A DNA stretch of 64,000 nucleotides from Pagrus major. Taxonomy: Eukaryota > Chordata > Actinopteri > Spariformes > Sparidae. Under the pieces are notes generated by a model. That model ran no database searches. It had not been told where the DNA came from and saw nothing but the letters and a program-made list of their open reading frames with translations. This document shows positions 1 through 27,170 of the stretch, in pieces (the first letter of the stretch is position 1; the number at the start of each line of letters is the position of its first letter). The stretch spans positions 14,165,113 through 14,229,112 of the forward strand of contig NC_133223.1 of assembly GCF_040436345.1 (NCBI RefSeq), in the 5' to 3' direction. A program made the translations under genes and the position numbers.

Positions 1-452
1 GTGCGAAGACATGAGACATAAAAATACATAAAAGACACAGTTGGTAAAAAAATTACATTTTCCAAGTTTTTGTCCCTGTTTTTATTGTTCTGTTTATCTC
101 TTGGCTCTTACATAAATATGTGTTGTATATCAAAATCCCTCACTTTTTTCTCCTCATGTAAAACATTTAAATATTTTTGTATACATTTATCTAATCAAAT
201 ATATTTGAAACTGCATTTGGATGTCAGTCAAGCAAAAACAAACAGCTTTAAGATAAGCAAAAGTTAAATAAAACGGATGAAAAATTATTATAATAAACAC
301 AGGAAGTCAGTGCAAAGATCTGAGGACTGTATTTAATGAAATCCACTTTCTTAGTCTTAAAATGCATAAAATAGTGAGAAACAGCTCCACAACTACATGT
401 ACTTCACTGATACTGTAGCTATCACTTGACACTATCCTTCTTTCATTCTCAG

Positions 453-14753
<14,301 letters not shown>

Positions 14754-15270
14754 CCTGCTGGCGTTTTATTTGAAAGAAAACACTATTTGTTTTTGCTGTA
14801 TAGCACTTGAAAAAAACACCTGAAATTTGTACAAGTATAGTGTAGAATACTTCCTTTTGAAATTAGTGTAATTTCTAGCCCCCCTGTGTTTTTTTAAGAT
14901 GACTTTCTTACTGATGTTTCTGTATGAGGATCTGTGTGAATGCAAAAGGCAAGGACGTCAGTATATATATATATACATATGTGAGAATAATGGCGACTGG
15001 TGTGCGAGAATGTTAAGTGCAATATTATTTTGTTAGGAGAAAGTGAGCTTTGATCAGTGTTAACGTGTGACTTTTTGAATTTGTAGCACAAAGCTAAGAA
15101 ATGTTGATGTGCTGCTGCGGCAGTTACGCATGTAAGCAAGGACTTTTAAGTAAAACATACCTGAAGAATGCTTTAATTTTGTTGTTGAAGAAACAGAAAA
15201 GAAACAAAGCTGTGGTTCTTCTTCTCCCCCAAAGGGACATGTCAATAAATTATCATCTTTTACAGAATTT
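14754..15270 (+). other. dcaf6: DCAF6 3' UTR with AATAAA polyadenylation signal
   Basis: AT-rich non-coding sequence after the TAG stop. An AATAAA hexamer lies at 15244-15249, giving a predicted UTR of about 510 nt. Contains a short TA run near 14961. The exact cleavage site is inferred. Confidence 0.6.
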
Positions 15271-18200
15271 GGAGGGTTAGGGTTAAGCTATGGCGTCTAA
15301 ACAAGATGTCTGCACACGGGTCTGGAAGATAAAAGCTGAAGACGACTGCAAAAAGCAAACAAGTGAATTCAAAATCACTTCAGAGATAAACAACAATCTG
15401 TACTTTGCACACTGATTTCTTTATAGGCAGTAGACAGTCTATTACTCTGCAGAAACAGACGGCATCTGTCCTGTGATGCAGAAGGTTGACATGACTTGTT
15501 CTGTCATTAGCTTAGCCTCAGTTCAGGTTTAAGACGAGCTGTGTTGTCTGAAACAAAGCCTTGTTCTCTTAAACCCCATAGCTGTTTCCTAAAACTAAGA
15601 CTAAACATCCTTCCCGTCTCTGCCTAACTTAAACCTAGTGCAGACATGGTGTAACTGATGTTTAAAGGTCATCAAATTCAGAATAATAGCAGATTTCTAA
15701 AGCTGAGATAATTGTATTAATTTCTAAAACTTCATGGATAGTGTAGGTTCACAACTTTTTGAGTCCGTCTTAAACAATAATCAGGTGCCCATATGAACAT
15801 TGAAACAGGTTTTTACTTGTAAGACGGACATGAACAGTCTTTCATTATGTATGATCTTATAAAGACAAAGCTACCAAAGGTGTTGAACTATTTTTTTAGT
15901 ATCACTACACTTGCATCACAGAACTAAGCATCCCTTTTCCCAAACAATAAATACAGGCAGCCGTCAGAAAACACACTTCATCAGGATGAAGAAAAGAACA
16001 ATACGATCAGTTGTAAGGCAAGTTAAATTATACAAACTGAGGGATGAGCTGCCATCTTTGTTCTCATTGGTAGGAACCTTTTTCTGTTTGACTGTACAGC
16101 AGTTATATTTTCATCCCAATTGTTAGAAGAGTCTTTAAGGACTTACATAGGTGCTTAAAACAGTACTTCACTGATTTAGCATTACACTCCTATAACATTG
16201 TCAGACACAAGACATTTGATAGTCTTTTTTAGAAAATCCTGCACTGTATACTTTTATGAAACCACGTAAAAAGTCGATGCAACAGAACCAGAGATAGTCT
16301 TTCTTATTCTACACATTCTTCTATTTTGTCAAAACCTGTTACCTACATTACCCACAATGCAACGTGGTCCATGACACTCCAGGTCTGATGGTATGTGTCC
16401 ACAGGGGTGTCTCACACAGTCTACACTTACTGACAAGCACTCATACGCTTACTGGCTGCACCGGACTGGAGGAATGCCACCCGTGGGCTGGTCTGCTCCT
16501 GGATTTCAAACCAGACTAACATTGTGGCTCGTTTGGAAACTTTCTTTCTCGAAAATAGTTCAGTGAGATTTTTCAGACACCACCAGGCATTTAACTTCAC
16601 ATCAATAGAATAGTAATACACAAGAGGCTCAGGACAGGTTGCTGTTGTACTGACACGAACATGGTTCAGCTTAATTCTCAGGGTCAGAGCAACACAAAGA
16701 AAAAATAAATTGGTTTCTGAAATATTTATGTAAAAAGTTTTAATAGAAGAATCTTGATACAAAACTTTAATGCAAATACTTGTATTAATACTTACTGTAT
16801 AGTGGAAAGCAAAGGTTACATCACTTCTCAGGTGTATAAATGTTCTTACAAAAGTAAGAAAGTACCTTTTAAACATAAGACACGAGGTAAAGCTGAAGCA
16901 TTGGAATTGTGCTCTACATATTACAAATGTCCACTGAGTTCCTTTAATAATAGTAAGGGAGCGATGGAGTGTATAAACTGAGGTAAAGCACCTGTGCTAA
17001 TGAATATTTACTAAGACACAGTGTTGTACATAAGGACCAGTTCTTCCCTCACACAGAACTTATCCTCCAATAAGACTTATTTTTCGGTTAATTTGACTTT
17101 CTGACATAGTTGCTTTGCACTGCTCAGTATGTGCAATATAATGAAATTAGGGCCCTCCTAATGCATTTTCATTAAAATAACAAACTTGAGATACTGATTT
17201 CATCTGTTAATGACATATTCTGGACTTCATTTACTCATTAACCCATTTGTTTGTGGTTAATATCATCGTACATCGCAGCTTATATACTGCTTTACCTTGG
17301 ACAGTGTGCAATATACTGACCAGACAGTATCTGACACGCAATGAGAGTGGTTTCTATAAGAACATGTACACACAACATGTTCAAGTGCAATTATTGTAGC
17401 AGATAATCATGAAACATCAGGACCATCCCTGTTCCTAGTAAACCTGTAGTTACACTGTAAGTACCTTATCAAGACTACAAATGTTGGCCAACAGACTCTG
17501 TTCACATGATGAAGCTCAGGGCTGGGCAATACATACACATACTGCATCACTATAATCATGTTGAGAGTTCCATATTCTGGATCATGATTGGTGGGGTTAT
17601 CCCATCATGCACTGGGGTTGAAGTCAGGGCTAACAAACAAAGACATTCAAATCAACACCTACGTTTCAATCCACCCGAGATTTTTTTTTCCACAGCAGAC
17701 ATTTTGACTGATAACAATAACAAATCCTCAATTCAAATGTCCCTGTATGTCGTGTCAGTGAGCCAGCATGCGCAATACCAGGACCCTGATATTGAAGCAG
17801 CTAAATGGAATTCAGCCATTTTTTTATTCATTCATACCTGTGATTTTTTTCTACTGTGACATGTCAAAATGTCTACTGTAAAAACCCCCAAATACTATAA
17901 GTGTGATTTCTATCACCAGAAGGACTCACAACAATGTGATGTGCTCCCTTTAAAATGTCTGCTGTATCACGTTAAACGCCAACGTACAAGCTTTCTCTGA
18001 TTCGCTCTCTCTGTCCTATCAAAGTTATTGTAATGAGTGAGGTCGTAAGAATGACTGTGAAGTCTGTTATTTAAGGTATTTAAAACCCAGTGTAATGGAT
18101 ATGGTACTATATTGTCATTGAACAATATTTTAGGTCAACGGTGCAAGGAAAGCAGACTAACAGAGTGTTAAGTCCTGTTTGTTCAGGCCCACACAGTCAC

Positions 18201-18781
18201 ACAATAAAGGTTCAACAATCACACTCAATAAGAGGAAACACCAGTGTATGTGGAGCATCAGTATGCAGTATGTTAAATATAAACTGTCTCTTTGCACCTG
18301 ATTAAGAGAGATTCTGGGCTTGAAACATCCTTTTCTTAACGTAATAAAGGAGAAATTTTAAACTGATCTGATAACAGTTCTGATAGCGGTTCTATTTCTT
18401 CATATTGCCCAGCCCTAATGAGGCATGTTATTACAAGAGGAAACGCAACAATACATAGTAATAAAAGGACTACAACAATCAGCTCATTTAGGCTACAGTA
18501 GTAAAGGCTTCCTATGTGATTACACTGATCCATATAAAAGTTTGCAGAGACACTGATGGTGTGCACCTGGTCCAACATAGTGGAATGAATAATGTGCCTC
18601 TTCCTGTTTCCTAATAATTTCAAGTATGGAGTACCATGTGTAGAGAGATCAGACTTCTTACACTGCACCACAGAGCAGGATGAGCACCGCTATGAATGGT
18701 CACATGTAGTAGTGTGATGGGTGAAGGACCCCCAGAGTTTACTTATAAACTGGTGTATAAGACTGTTCAGACCAGCTGTGT
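15271..18781. other. Convergent intergenic / 3' UTR region between DCAF6 and GPR161
   Basis: No gene recognised. Part of this is expected to be the GPR161 3' UTR: reverse-strand AATAAA-like hexamers occur, for example near 17823, but the end is undetermined. About 16265-16370 matches 48775-48875 ('cagaaccagagatatc', 'acccacaatgcaa'), so it is a dispersed repeat. A 149-codon reverse ORF at 16427-16876 has no recognisable family and is probably chance. Confidence 0.5.
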
Positions 18782-21700
18782 TCAGGCTGGTTTTTCCTCC
18801 ACATCCTGCTCTTCTTCATCTCTGTCATCTTTAACGATCCCTTCATCGATACTCTCCAGCCTCAGTCTCTGACCATCCAGGTATCTGGGTCTGGGTGCTG
18901 CCCTGGTTGTAAACAGTCCCCCCGGCAGACCCAGATCCTCCCCAAACAGGGTGAGCTTAGCGTCGCTCTCTATCGCCTTCGCCAGACAGGACGCAAAGGT
19001 GTCGAGAGATTTGTGTACCTCTGCGTGGACTTGAACAGAGGATGTGTTTTCAGCTGAGGATAAAAACAGAATTACTTTGTTAGGCCCATCAGACAAACAC
19101 ATCTTATGTTTAGTGTGATGTTTTGCTTTGTAGCTCGCTGAACACAAACTTATTTTCTAAACCCTCAGTGAGTATGAAGCGACTCCCCTCCCTGTAATCT
19201 GTTGTGTAGCTGGAGACGACAGATACCTTTGGAATGCTCCACCTGGTCTTCAAAGGTGACAGAGCTCCTCCTCTTCCCGGAGAGATTTCCATGGTACTGT
19301 GGGTGGGAGGAGCCATCCGTGGAGAAGTTATCCAGCAGCATCACGTCCGTGCCTGCGTGGGGAAAACACTACGTTACATTCTTAATGAAAGGACACAAAT
19401 GAGTTGTTATTTGTATTACACATGACATTACTTGCCCTACCGAATGCCATTCTGAACTGAAAACATGAGCTGTGAAACAGGAATGTGAGGCTGCCTGTAA
19501 CAAAGCTGTGGGAGCATGACGCAATCGAGTTAGTAAGACCATCTGTCAGCCTTTTGAAACCTCATGTTCGCACGATGTGCCATGAATCACATTATTTCCA
19601 TTTGACGTAAGCAATTTATCAGAAAAGATGTCAAAATTTAATATCTTTATATTTGAGGCTATTGGTCAAACTAAACAAGTAATTTGAAGCTGTCACCTTG
19701 GGCTCTATTATGATGTGGATTTTTATTTTAATAAATTAAATGAATAATCGAGAAAGCAATCAGCCCAAACTCAATCCAACAGAAGACCTATGAACACATT
19801 TTCAGACTTTTATGTTCTGTTAGACACTTTTTCTTAGCAGGAAGCTTCATTAGTCTGTTAAAGGGTCCAGGCTTCAGATGCTTCACTGTCTGTTTAGAAG
19901 TAACTGATTACTGAAACTATTTTGTTGGAATCAAACAACGTATTCACTGCATTTCAAATATGAGTAAATTTAGGTTGTTCAAGAGATCCAGAATTAATCT
20001 GGTAAATTCAAGTTACTATTAAATGGAGATTATTTAGTAGATGTTACTAGTATCAAATGTATTATCAGACAGAAGAGTATGTGTGTCCCAGAACTCATTC
20101 TTCGCAGGTTTTAAGTGTGTAGTGTGTTTACACAGTGACAAAATAAGGTATGCCCGAAACTGACTAAAAATCCTTTATTTTTGAGTGTTGTTGATGGAAA
20201 CTATCCTCTCTGCAATGCAATGCACAGAGGAAACAGAGAAACTGTTCACCCACAATTACAGTATCACATTACTGTAATCGTGGGTGGTGGTGGTGGTGGC
20301 ACAATTCTAACATCACAAAAATTAAGAGTTACATTTTGAGAAAGACATTTTACTGTCTTTGAAGGATCACTTCAAATTAAATGTACAAAGCCACAAAGTC
20401 AAAAACAGTATACCGTGATAAGTATATAGTATATACTGTGTAAAATTAGTATATGGCATGAATTGAGGACAGACTCCCCATTCCTTCTGCTTTCTGTGTG
20501 CAACACTTACATGAGTCCTGAGTGAAACTGAAGCCGGTGTCTCCTGTGCTGCTGCCTGGGGCCAGCAGGTGCCCTCCACCCGCCAGCATGGCTGTCAGGT
20601 GTGGGGACATACCCAAGTCTGAAAGAACACAAGCAAGATCTCATCATACAACACATGAAATGATAACAGTAACACAGTGTAAATCTAAACACATAAACAT
20701 AAAAACTACATAGAAACATTATGCATGTAACTAACTTATTGCACTACCCATTTAATATTTATTACAGCACTCTTTGCACTAACACCCATAATGTCCATAA
20801 TAGTCTGTACATAATAGTTATATACCAGCTCATCTAGTTATATACCAACTTATCTGTACATAAGAGTTATATCTTTGTTTGCAAATCTTTGTTCAGGCTT
20901 GTCTTTTAGAGCTATAAACGTACTTGGTTAATAAGGCTGATTCAGATTTTTGCTCTATGTTTTAGTATGTTAGATTAAAAACATCATGAGACCATCTACA
21001 TCTCATTTTTTGAATGATGTAAACACTCCTTTGAATTGATCAGCATGACATACAGAGCAACTGTTGCTCTCTCACCTGTGATTCTGTTGGAGATGCTGAA
21101 GAGGCGAGATGTCCTCTGCCTTGTGGCAAACGACTCTCTGTAGTAGCGATCTCCGAAACACATCCCCAGCAGCTCCTTCCTCACGGTTTTATTCCACAGA
21201 CCGTAGATGAGCGGATGGCACACTGCGCTGCAGAAAGACAGCCAAGCCACCAGAGTCTCCAGTCCCTGAGACACACTCCCTTGACCCCACAGAGCCTCGG
21301 TGCAAACCACCCCGACATATGGCCCCCAGGTCATGAGGAAGGTGCCGATCACCACTAAGATGGTGACGAAGGCCTTGCACTGACTCCCCGCGTACACAAG
21401 GCTCCGCCGGCTTCCATTAGAGGAGGTGGAGGTGCTTGAGTTTTTACGTCCGTTCCTCTGAGCTCCACTGGAGTCATCCTGGGCCACAACAACCGTCCCA
21501 CAGTGTACTTTACGAGCTTTCATGCGGGCAACACGGAAAATTACACCGTAACAGGCCAGCATGACAAAGAAGGGGGGAAGGGTGCACCAGGTGACCCAGA
21601 AGGCTGAGTAGCTCGGCTCTCTGTGCCAAGACGCAACACAGGTCCACTTGAAGCAGTCGAACTCAAAGGAGGACCAGCCGAACAGAGGAGGCAGACAGCC

Positions 21701-24700
21701 CACCAGGGAGTGTAACCACACATAGGCGATGACGACGACTGCCCGGTTTCCTGTGATCTTCATGGGGTAGATCATCGGGTAAAGTACTGCGTAGTACCTG
21801 TTGGGTCGAGAGAGGAGCACAGTGAGGAAACCCTGCAGAAAGAAAACTCAAAGCTGGTCTCATGGGAGCCTTCTGGTCCACAGAGACTACTCATATCTGA
21901 GTGAAGCTAAAAGCTGCACTTTTCCTCCAAACAATGCTGGAAAAAGTTCTCTGAAAAACTGCAAACACAACAGAAAAGGAGAGGCTTGGCAGGAAGAACA
22001 CAAACATGCACTGTAATCAAAAATTCCCGAAGGTGCTGGGAGTAATTAGGACAGCACGGAGAACAGTGAGGACTGTGTGCTACTGAGCTAATTTACAGAA
22101 GAGCTTAGTAACTGCATTTTGTAGTCCTGTGTGATCCACAATAACAGGAATAACAGTATGATATAACCAGGGTGGTTTTTAAATGTCAATTGCAACCTGA
22201 AGTGCTTTAACAAAAATATTTAATAAAATAAATAACTCAACTTAAATTCAATTAATTTTTAACTGTTATATCTTTTAGTCTATTATACAGTATATAAGGA
22301 AAATGGCCACAAAAAAGGATAATTACCCACAGTCCCATGGGATGTCAAATCTCTTGTTTTGTAGGACTGATGGTCCGAAACACAAATGTATTACATGTAC
22401 AGTGACACAAAACAGAAAAGCATAACATCAGGGAACCACAAAATGTTTGGTGGGTATTAGGGGGCATTACTTTCTTTTACTTCATAAATGACATGAATGT
22501 CAATTACTGCTGTTTATGACTATAATTTTCTGTATAGTCTTCATAAATTATGTTCACTCAGTAGGACTGGGTATAATTTTAATGATACCAGCTACAGTAC
22601 CAATAACCTAAATTGAGGAATATAAATATTTTTCTTTTTTTCTATTTGACAGAAGTGAGCCCTTATTTCAAAAATAGTTGTGCGACTTTATTCAAATCAG
22701 TAAATATCTAGTCAAAGAATAAGCAAAGAAAAAAAAGGGGTGAAAGTCGAGTCCAGAATTATGGATTAGCTGCATCCGTGTCAGCTTGTATTTGTTTATC
22801 AGTTTCTTGTTTCTAAAAATAAGAATCAGTGGAAATAATCTCAGCCCTGCAGATGAATGGTTCATTCATGCCTGTCCACATTTAGGTTACTGTGTAATAA
22901 GCCAGACTAATGCTTGTCACTTGAGCTGGGAAAATCTCCAGAAATGTACCATGACCTAAGTGTGTGGTTAACCAATCTTATTTATAAGGCTACATACTGA
23001 CCTTAAAGGGAAACACTACATTTTCACAACACAACAGAAGATTAGTATGTTTCTTTGAAAGCCAGAAATGTCAGAATCTCATATTTACTTAGGCAACAAG
23101 GTAAAGACACATATTACATTTATTAAAAAAGTCGGACAATTGTGCTGATTTTGAGGAAAATTAAGGAGATCAAACTACACTGAATTATTCCTTGAATATA
23201 TAAAAAATGTCCTTTTTATGGGGTTAAATAAATACTGACAAATGTAATCTAGCTGCTGCTAATCTCATACAGACCATATGTTTCTAAAGGTGGTTGGGAA
23301 GAAATTTTCATGATAGATCCAAGTAAACTGAACACAAATTCGAGTCAAACCTTTATCTGAAATATCTGCTGTTACATCTTTAAAATAAAACTTTCACTGT
23401 AAAGAACATGAGACGTGATTGTAATAAAATTGAAATGTCTAGGATGTCTCCATTTGTGCTTTATGAATAGGATATTTTGTTGAAATGAGTTAAATATGTC
23501 TGGTCCTCTCCAATAGTTCAAATTTGACCTTACATGTATACCCAAGTTCAGTTTTATAGATAATCATATAACAACCACCGACTTAAGACTGATGCCTTTA
23601 TCATTCCTTCAGCTACTATCTTTGTATTTTTTATGCATCTCTCTATTTACTGTGGATTGATGTATTTTTTGCAGACAATAATACCAACACTACTCACTAC
23701 ACTGGCAACAACATTTGTGTAAACAGAGACATCACTCACAAAACTGCACTTTCCACATCATGTGGGAGCTGCCCAGTACAACCACAATCTGATACCATTG
23801 GTCAGTGAGCACATGCACTGGTCATGGTGGTTAAGTGCCTCACTCAAAGGCAATCGAACAAATTCTGGTAACAAGTGCCTACATTTGTACCCATTATCCA
23901 CTGCTTTTTGTGCATGAAAATGATATGTTATGTTTTATGTTTGACTTTAAAGCTGCTCCCACCCACTCTGAGTTTGTATTATTACCTCATTAATATTGTA
24001 AATATCAAAATACATAGTGCTCCTTTAACAATGGATCAAATGAACGTGTGTAATGGGACATGTATAATCTAACTCTGAAGTTCCCCTCAGCCTAACAGAG
24101 CGTCTTTCAGCTCATTGTTTTGAATTTACTTCCTGCAACGCAACTGTTTTGGTTCACTCTCGTCGCTCCCGTTACCTTTGTTCCCAGTCATAGTACTCAG
24201 CTGTTTTTAGCAAAAACACCTGATAATCCTTTGATAGACAGCAGACATACAAAGTTAGCAACTAGCTGATGAACATAGTGGAGCATTTAGTAGCTTAAGA
24301 GCCAGAAATTTGCCTCAGAAGTTGGCAGAGACCAAAAACAGAGCTAAAAGACTTTTGCCAGGTGGTCAGAAAGGACTTACTTACTTTTTTGTAAATATAC
24401 ACTTATTGTGAATTTTATTGCTCCTACACCCAAAGTGAGAAGAACCACAGCGTCCTGAATTTTTTGGATCAGGGTTGTGTTAATGTTGTCCTTGTAGCTT
24501 GTTGCACTGCCACACAGTGGCTAAATAATACATTTTCCAGATATGACGATACCATGATTATCCGAGTGCTCACGACTACAATCATTATCCAGCACTAACC
24601 TGTCAATGGCAATAGCTCCGAGGGTGAGCATGCTGGCAGAGCTGATGAGTAGGTAGAGCAGAGCAGTGAAGTTACACCACACCACCCCAAACACCCACTC

Positions 24701-24943
24701 TTTCTTTGCTGAGCTCACGGCCACGAACGGCAGCACCAGCATGGACAGCAGCAGGTTGGAGAGGGTCAGGCTGAACACAAACTTGTTGCTGGGTGTGAGC
24801 AGATAAGGCCTGCGATAAAGGGTCACCACTATCAGGAGGTTCCCCAGGCAGGCGAGGAGTGTGATGGTCACAATGGAGACTGACTCCAGGGCAGTCATAC
24901 CCTCACCATTCCCCAACGTGGTGCAGTTCCTACTGGTGTTCAT
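18782..24943 (-). CDS. gpr161: G protein-coupled receptor 161, complete coding region
   Basis: Orphan class A GPCR of the primary cilium that represses Hedgehog signalling through cAMP/PKA. Coding exons (minus strand): 24943-24600, 21797-21076, 20618-20511, 19352-19227, 19053-18782; phases agree, 523 residues (human 529). Seven hydrophobic segments are present: TM1 around [14 protein letters not shown], the DRY motif at 114-116 formed across the first coding junction, TM7 with [21 protein letters not shown]3 has MKARK at 207-211. The C-tail contains the SSTGDTGF block, the [12 protein letters not shown] block and an amphipathic helix ([20 protein letters not shown], 443-462) corresponding to the region that anchors type I PKA in mammals. 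The ATG at 24943-24941 was chosen because it follows a splice acceptor by 44 nt and gives an N-glycosylatable MNTSRNCT start. Confidence 0.96.
21076..21797 (-). CDS. gpr161: GPR161 core exon (end of TM3 to TM7 and helix 8)
   Basis: A 722-nt exon encoding the rest of the 7TM bundle from the Arg-Tyr of DRY. It includes ECL2 cysteines ([11 protein letters not shown]), ICL3 with KARK and the Ser-rich [13 protein letters not shown] stretch, and the TM7/helix 8 region. Acceptor CCCAACAG, donor GTGAGAG. Confidence 0.95.
21798..24599 (-). other. GPR161 intron, AT-rich
   Basis: 2.8 kb without coding signal. 23965-24030 matches the right end of the 'ACTATGTAGTTTT' inverted-repeat family ('gagtttgtattattacctc' then 'acatagtgctcctttaac'). 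Confidence 0.5.
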
Positions 24944-24987
24944 GGTGAGAGAGTGGGCCACCAGACAGGTGTAGGAATGGTAGGAGA
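24600..24987 (-). CDS. gpr161: GPR161 first coding exon with 44-nt 5' UTR
   Basis: On the minus strand, an acceptor (CTCCTGACAG) precedes TCTCCTACC at 24987. The start ATG is at 24943 and the donor GTTAGTG follows GACAG at 24600. Encodes the N-terminus and TM1-TM3. UTR boundary inferred from splice signal only. Confidence 0.8.
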
Positions 24988-25269
24988 CTGTCAGGAGAAA
25001 GGCATGATTAGGAATGATTACACTGTCAGAATTAGAAATAAAGGATTGCTAAAAATCTTCTAACAAACTGTTAAAGTCTGACTATTAAAAGGGCCACAAT
25101 ATTGTACAATCAATATTTCTGCTTACAATTTGTAATTGTAAGTTAACGTATCATTTATTTTCCCAGGCAAACATTGTTTTCCATTCATTCCTGTACACTA
25201 CGAAAATCATTTGGTGGCATCTTGAAACTTCCTTGAGTTGCGTAATCCATCACAGGAAGTAAGAGGGTG

Positions 25270-25500
25270 GGGTGCAACTAACGATTATTTTCACAAGTAT
25301 TCAATCTAACGCCTGCCACGATTTCCTAGACCCAAAGCCTATGTCTTCCAACTGTTTATTTTCTCCAACCAACAGACCAAAACCTGATGATATAATGATG
25401 TAAAAAATAGAAAAGCAGCAAGTCTAAGAAGCTGGAAGCAAAGGTTTGGCATTTTTGTTTGATAACTGAGAATAGTTTTTTCATGTCAGCTTGCATTTTG
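25270..25500. mobile_element. Dispersed 'ctaacgattattttc' repeat copy
   Basis: Starts 'ggtgcaactaacgattattt' and contains 'ccaaccaacagaccaaaacc' and 'aaggtttggcatttttgttt', matching the element at 36093-36398 and, reversed, 52920-53110. Non-coding. Confidence 0.5.
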
Positions 25501-25748
25501 ACATGAGACGTTTGCACTACATAGCCTCATAACAATATTGTAACTTGATAAACATGTAAGCAGACTTTATGTACATAGTAATGGATTACACATCTCAGGC
25601 TAGTTTTAAGAGCCTGCTATTTACTTTTCATACTCAATAGATATGAATTGAAACCAGTGGCTGCAAAAATGGTTAGTAAAAAAGGGGTAGTTGCGGTGTG
25701 CATGTGATTTTAAGTAAACCTGCTGAAACATAATTTAGCCTCATGGCT

Positions 25749-26046
25749 TTAAAGGTGCACTATGTAGTTTTGGGAAAGACATTTTAATCAGAAGAGAAAG
25801 ATCTTCATTGAATGATTTCTTTATGCCTAAACAAACTAAATAACCAAACTCTCTTTGTCTTCATGACTGAATAAAATGAATAAACCAACTGACCTTAAAG
25901 GACAACACAGCTTCATACTGTTTTACTTTGTTTATATGTGGCGGACCCTGCCATTTTCGTCTGAGAACAGCTTGTTTATTCAGTTATGGAAAAAATAAAT
26001 ATTTCTGAGTTTGTATTATTACAAAACTACACACAGCACCTTTAAA
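25749..26046. mobile_element. Non-autonomous element, 'TTTAAAGGTGCACTATGTAG' family, full copy
   Basis: Begins TTTAAAGGTGCACTATGTAG and ends with the approximate inverted copy 'ctacacacagcacctttaaa'. About 298 bp, no ORF, in the first GPR161 intron. Internal marker 'gtggcggaccctgcca' is shared with the copy at 51144-51957. Structure indicates a MITE; superfamily not determined. Confidence 0.6.
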
Positions 26047-27005
26047 GCAGTAGTGCATTTCATCAAGTACACAGTTCTGAGGTATATGACTTAATGTAAG
26101 TATTTGCATTTCTGTCATACTTCTACTCCACTACATGTATCTTAACAGCTTTAGTTACTAGTTACTTTGTAGGTGAGCACGTTGCAAACATAAACATGTA
26201 TATATAAAACACTATAAACTTATTAAATTAAATTAAATATTAACACAACAGTAGTATATGGAAATGTCAACAATGTCTTCTACTCGACCAGCTACACAGT
26301 TCAAATAGTCTTTACACTTGTGAACATTAGTAGTAATAATATAATGATCTAATAACATAACAATGACAACAACTGTAACGTGAAGTTACTTATTAAGATT
26401 TTAAATGCAGGACTTTACCTCGAAGTGACTGAAGTATTCATGAACTGTCGTACTGCTAGTTTAGCTTCATTTTAAGTTGCTCAAAGATCGCAATACTTCA
26501 TATGATACTGACTTTATATGTTGGCCGTCATGTAACGTTAACTGAGCCATTTACATGTTTTAACGTTAGATACACCAAAGTCAAAAGCCTAGAGGCTAAA
26601 ACCCCCTCTAATAAATCACGTGTATATCGAGTTAGCTCAACATTTGACCTTACACAGTCGTGGAAAGGTGTCTACGATTCAAACGGCCGCTGTTTTACAA
26701 CAGAGACGTATATCTGTTTCCATCTCTCACCATGACGGTACTCGGGTTAAATTAACTTTTTACACAGTATAACCCAAAGTGGCAAGAAAACGGAGGTTTA
26801 AGCCAAAGACTACGGACATTTAATGTTTCTGTGCAGCTCGCCGCTGACAAAAGCAGACGTGTGAAGAGGATGCAGAGCTGTGACTGCACTAGTTTGTGTT
26901 CGCTAGCAGTGACGCTAACTTAGCTAAAGCAACTACCGTTAGTTAGCCGAGGTTAGCTCAAACTTTCTCCCATTGTCCCCCTGAAACACAGCTATCCCTC
27001 TTTAC

Positions 27006-27170
27006 CTGCTTCGGCTCGGCGCTGTGGCTCCACATCTTTTTCCTCTTTAAAGGCAAACCGTCCATCCTGCTAGTCCGTTTTCACGCTACAGCCAAGTAAT
27101 TGTGGGCTGCGGTTGAAAAACCTCTGAAAGCCCCCCGACATTGTTGAGTTTGGTAACGTTTGTCCCTCCT
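27006..27170 (-). promoter_or_regulatory. gpr161: GPR161 5' non-coding exon and CpG-rich promoter region
   Basis: On the minus strand a good donor (AGCAG|GTAAAG) ends a GC-rich exon at 27006. Sequence up to about 27260 is relatively CpG-rich compared with its surroundings. An upstream ATG at 27065-27063 opens a short ORF that continues into the first coding exon. The transcription start is not determinable; the 27170 limit is approximate. Confidence 0.5.

Noticed and set aside
16427-16876. 149-codon reverse ORF between DCAF6 and GPR161
   Set aside because: No recognisable domain, no splice or promoter context, and it overlaps repeat-like AT-rich sequence. Likely chance or part of the GPR161 3' UTR.
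24944-24961. GPR161 start six codons upstream (GTG)
   Set aside because: Not an ATG; the next codon in frame that is ATG (24943) gives a family-like N-terminus.
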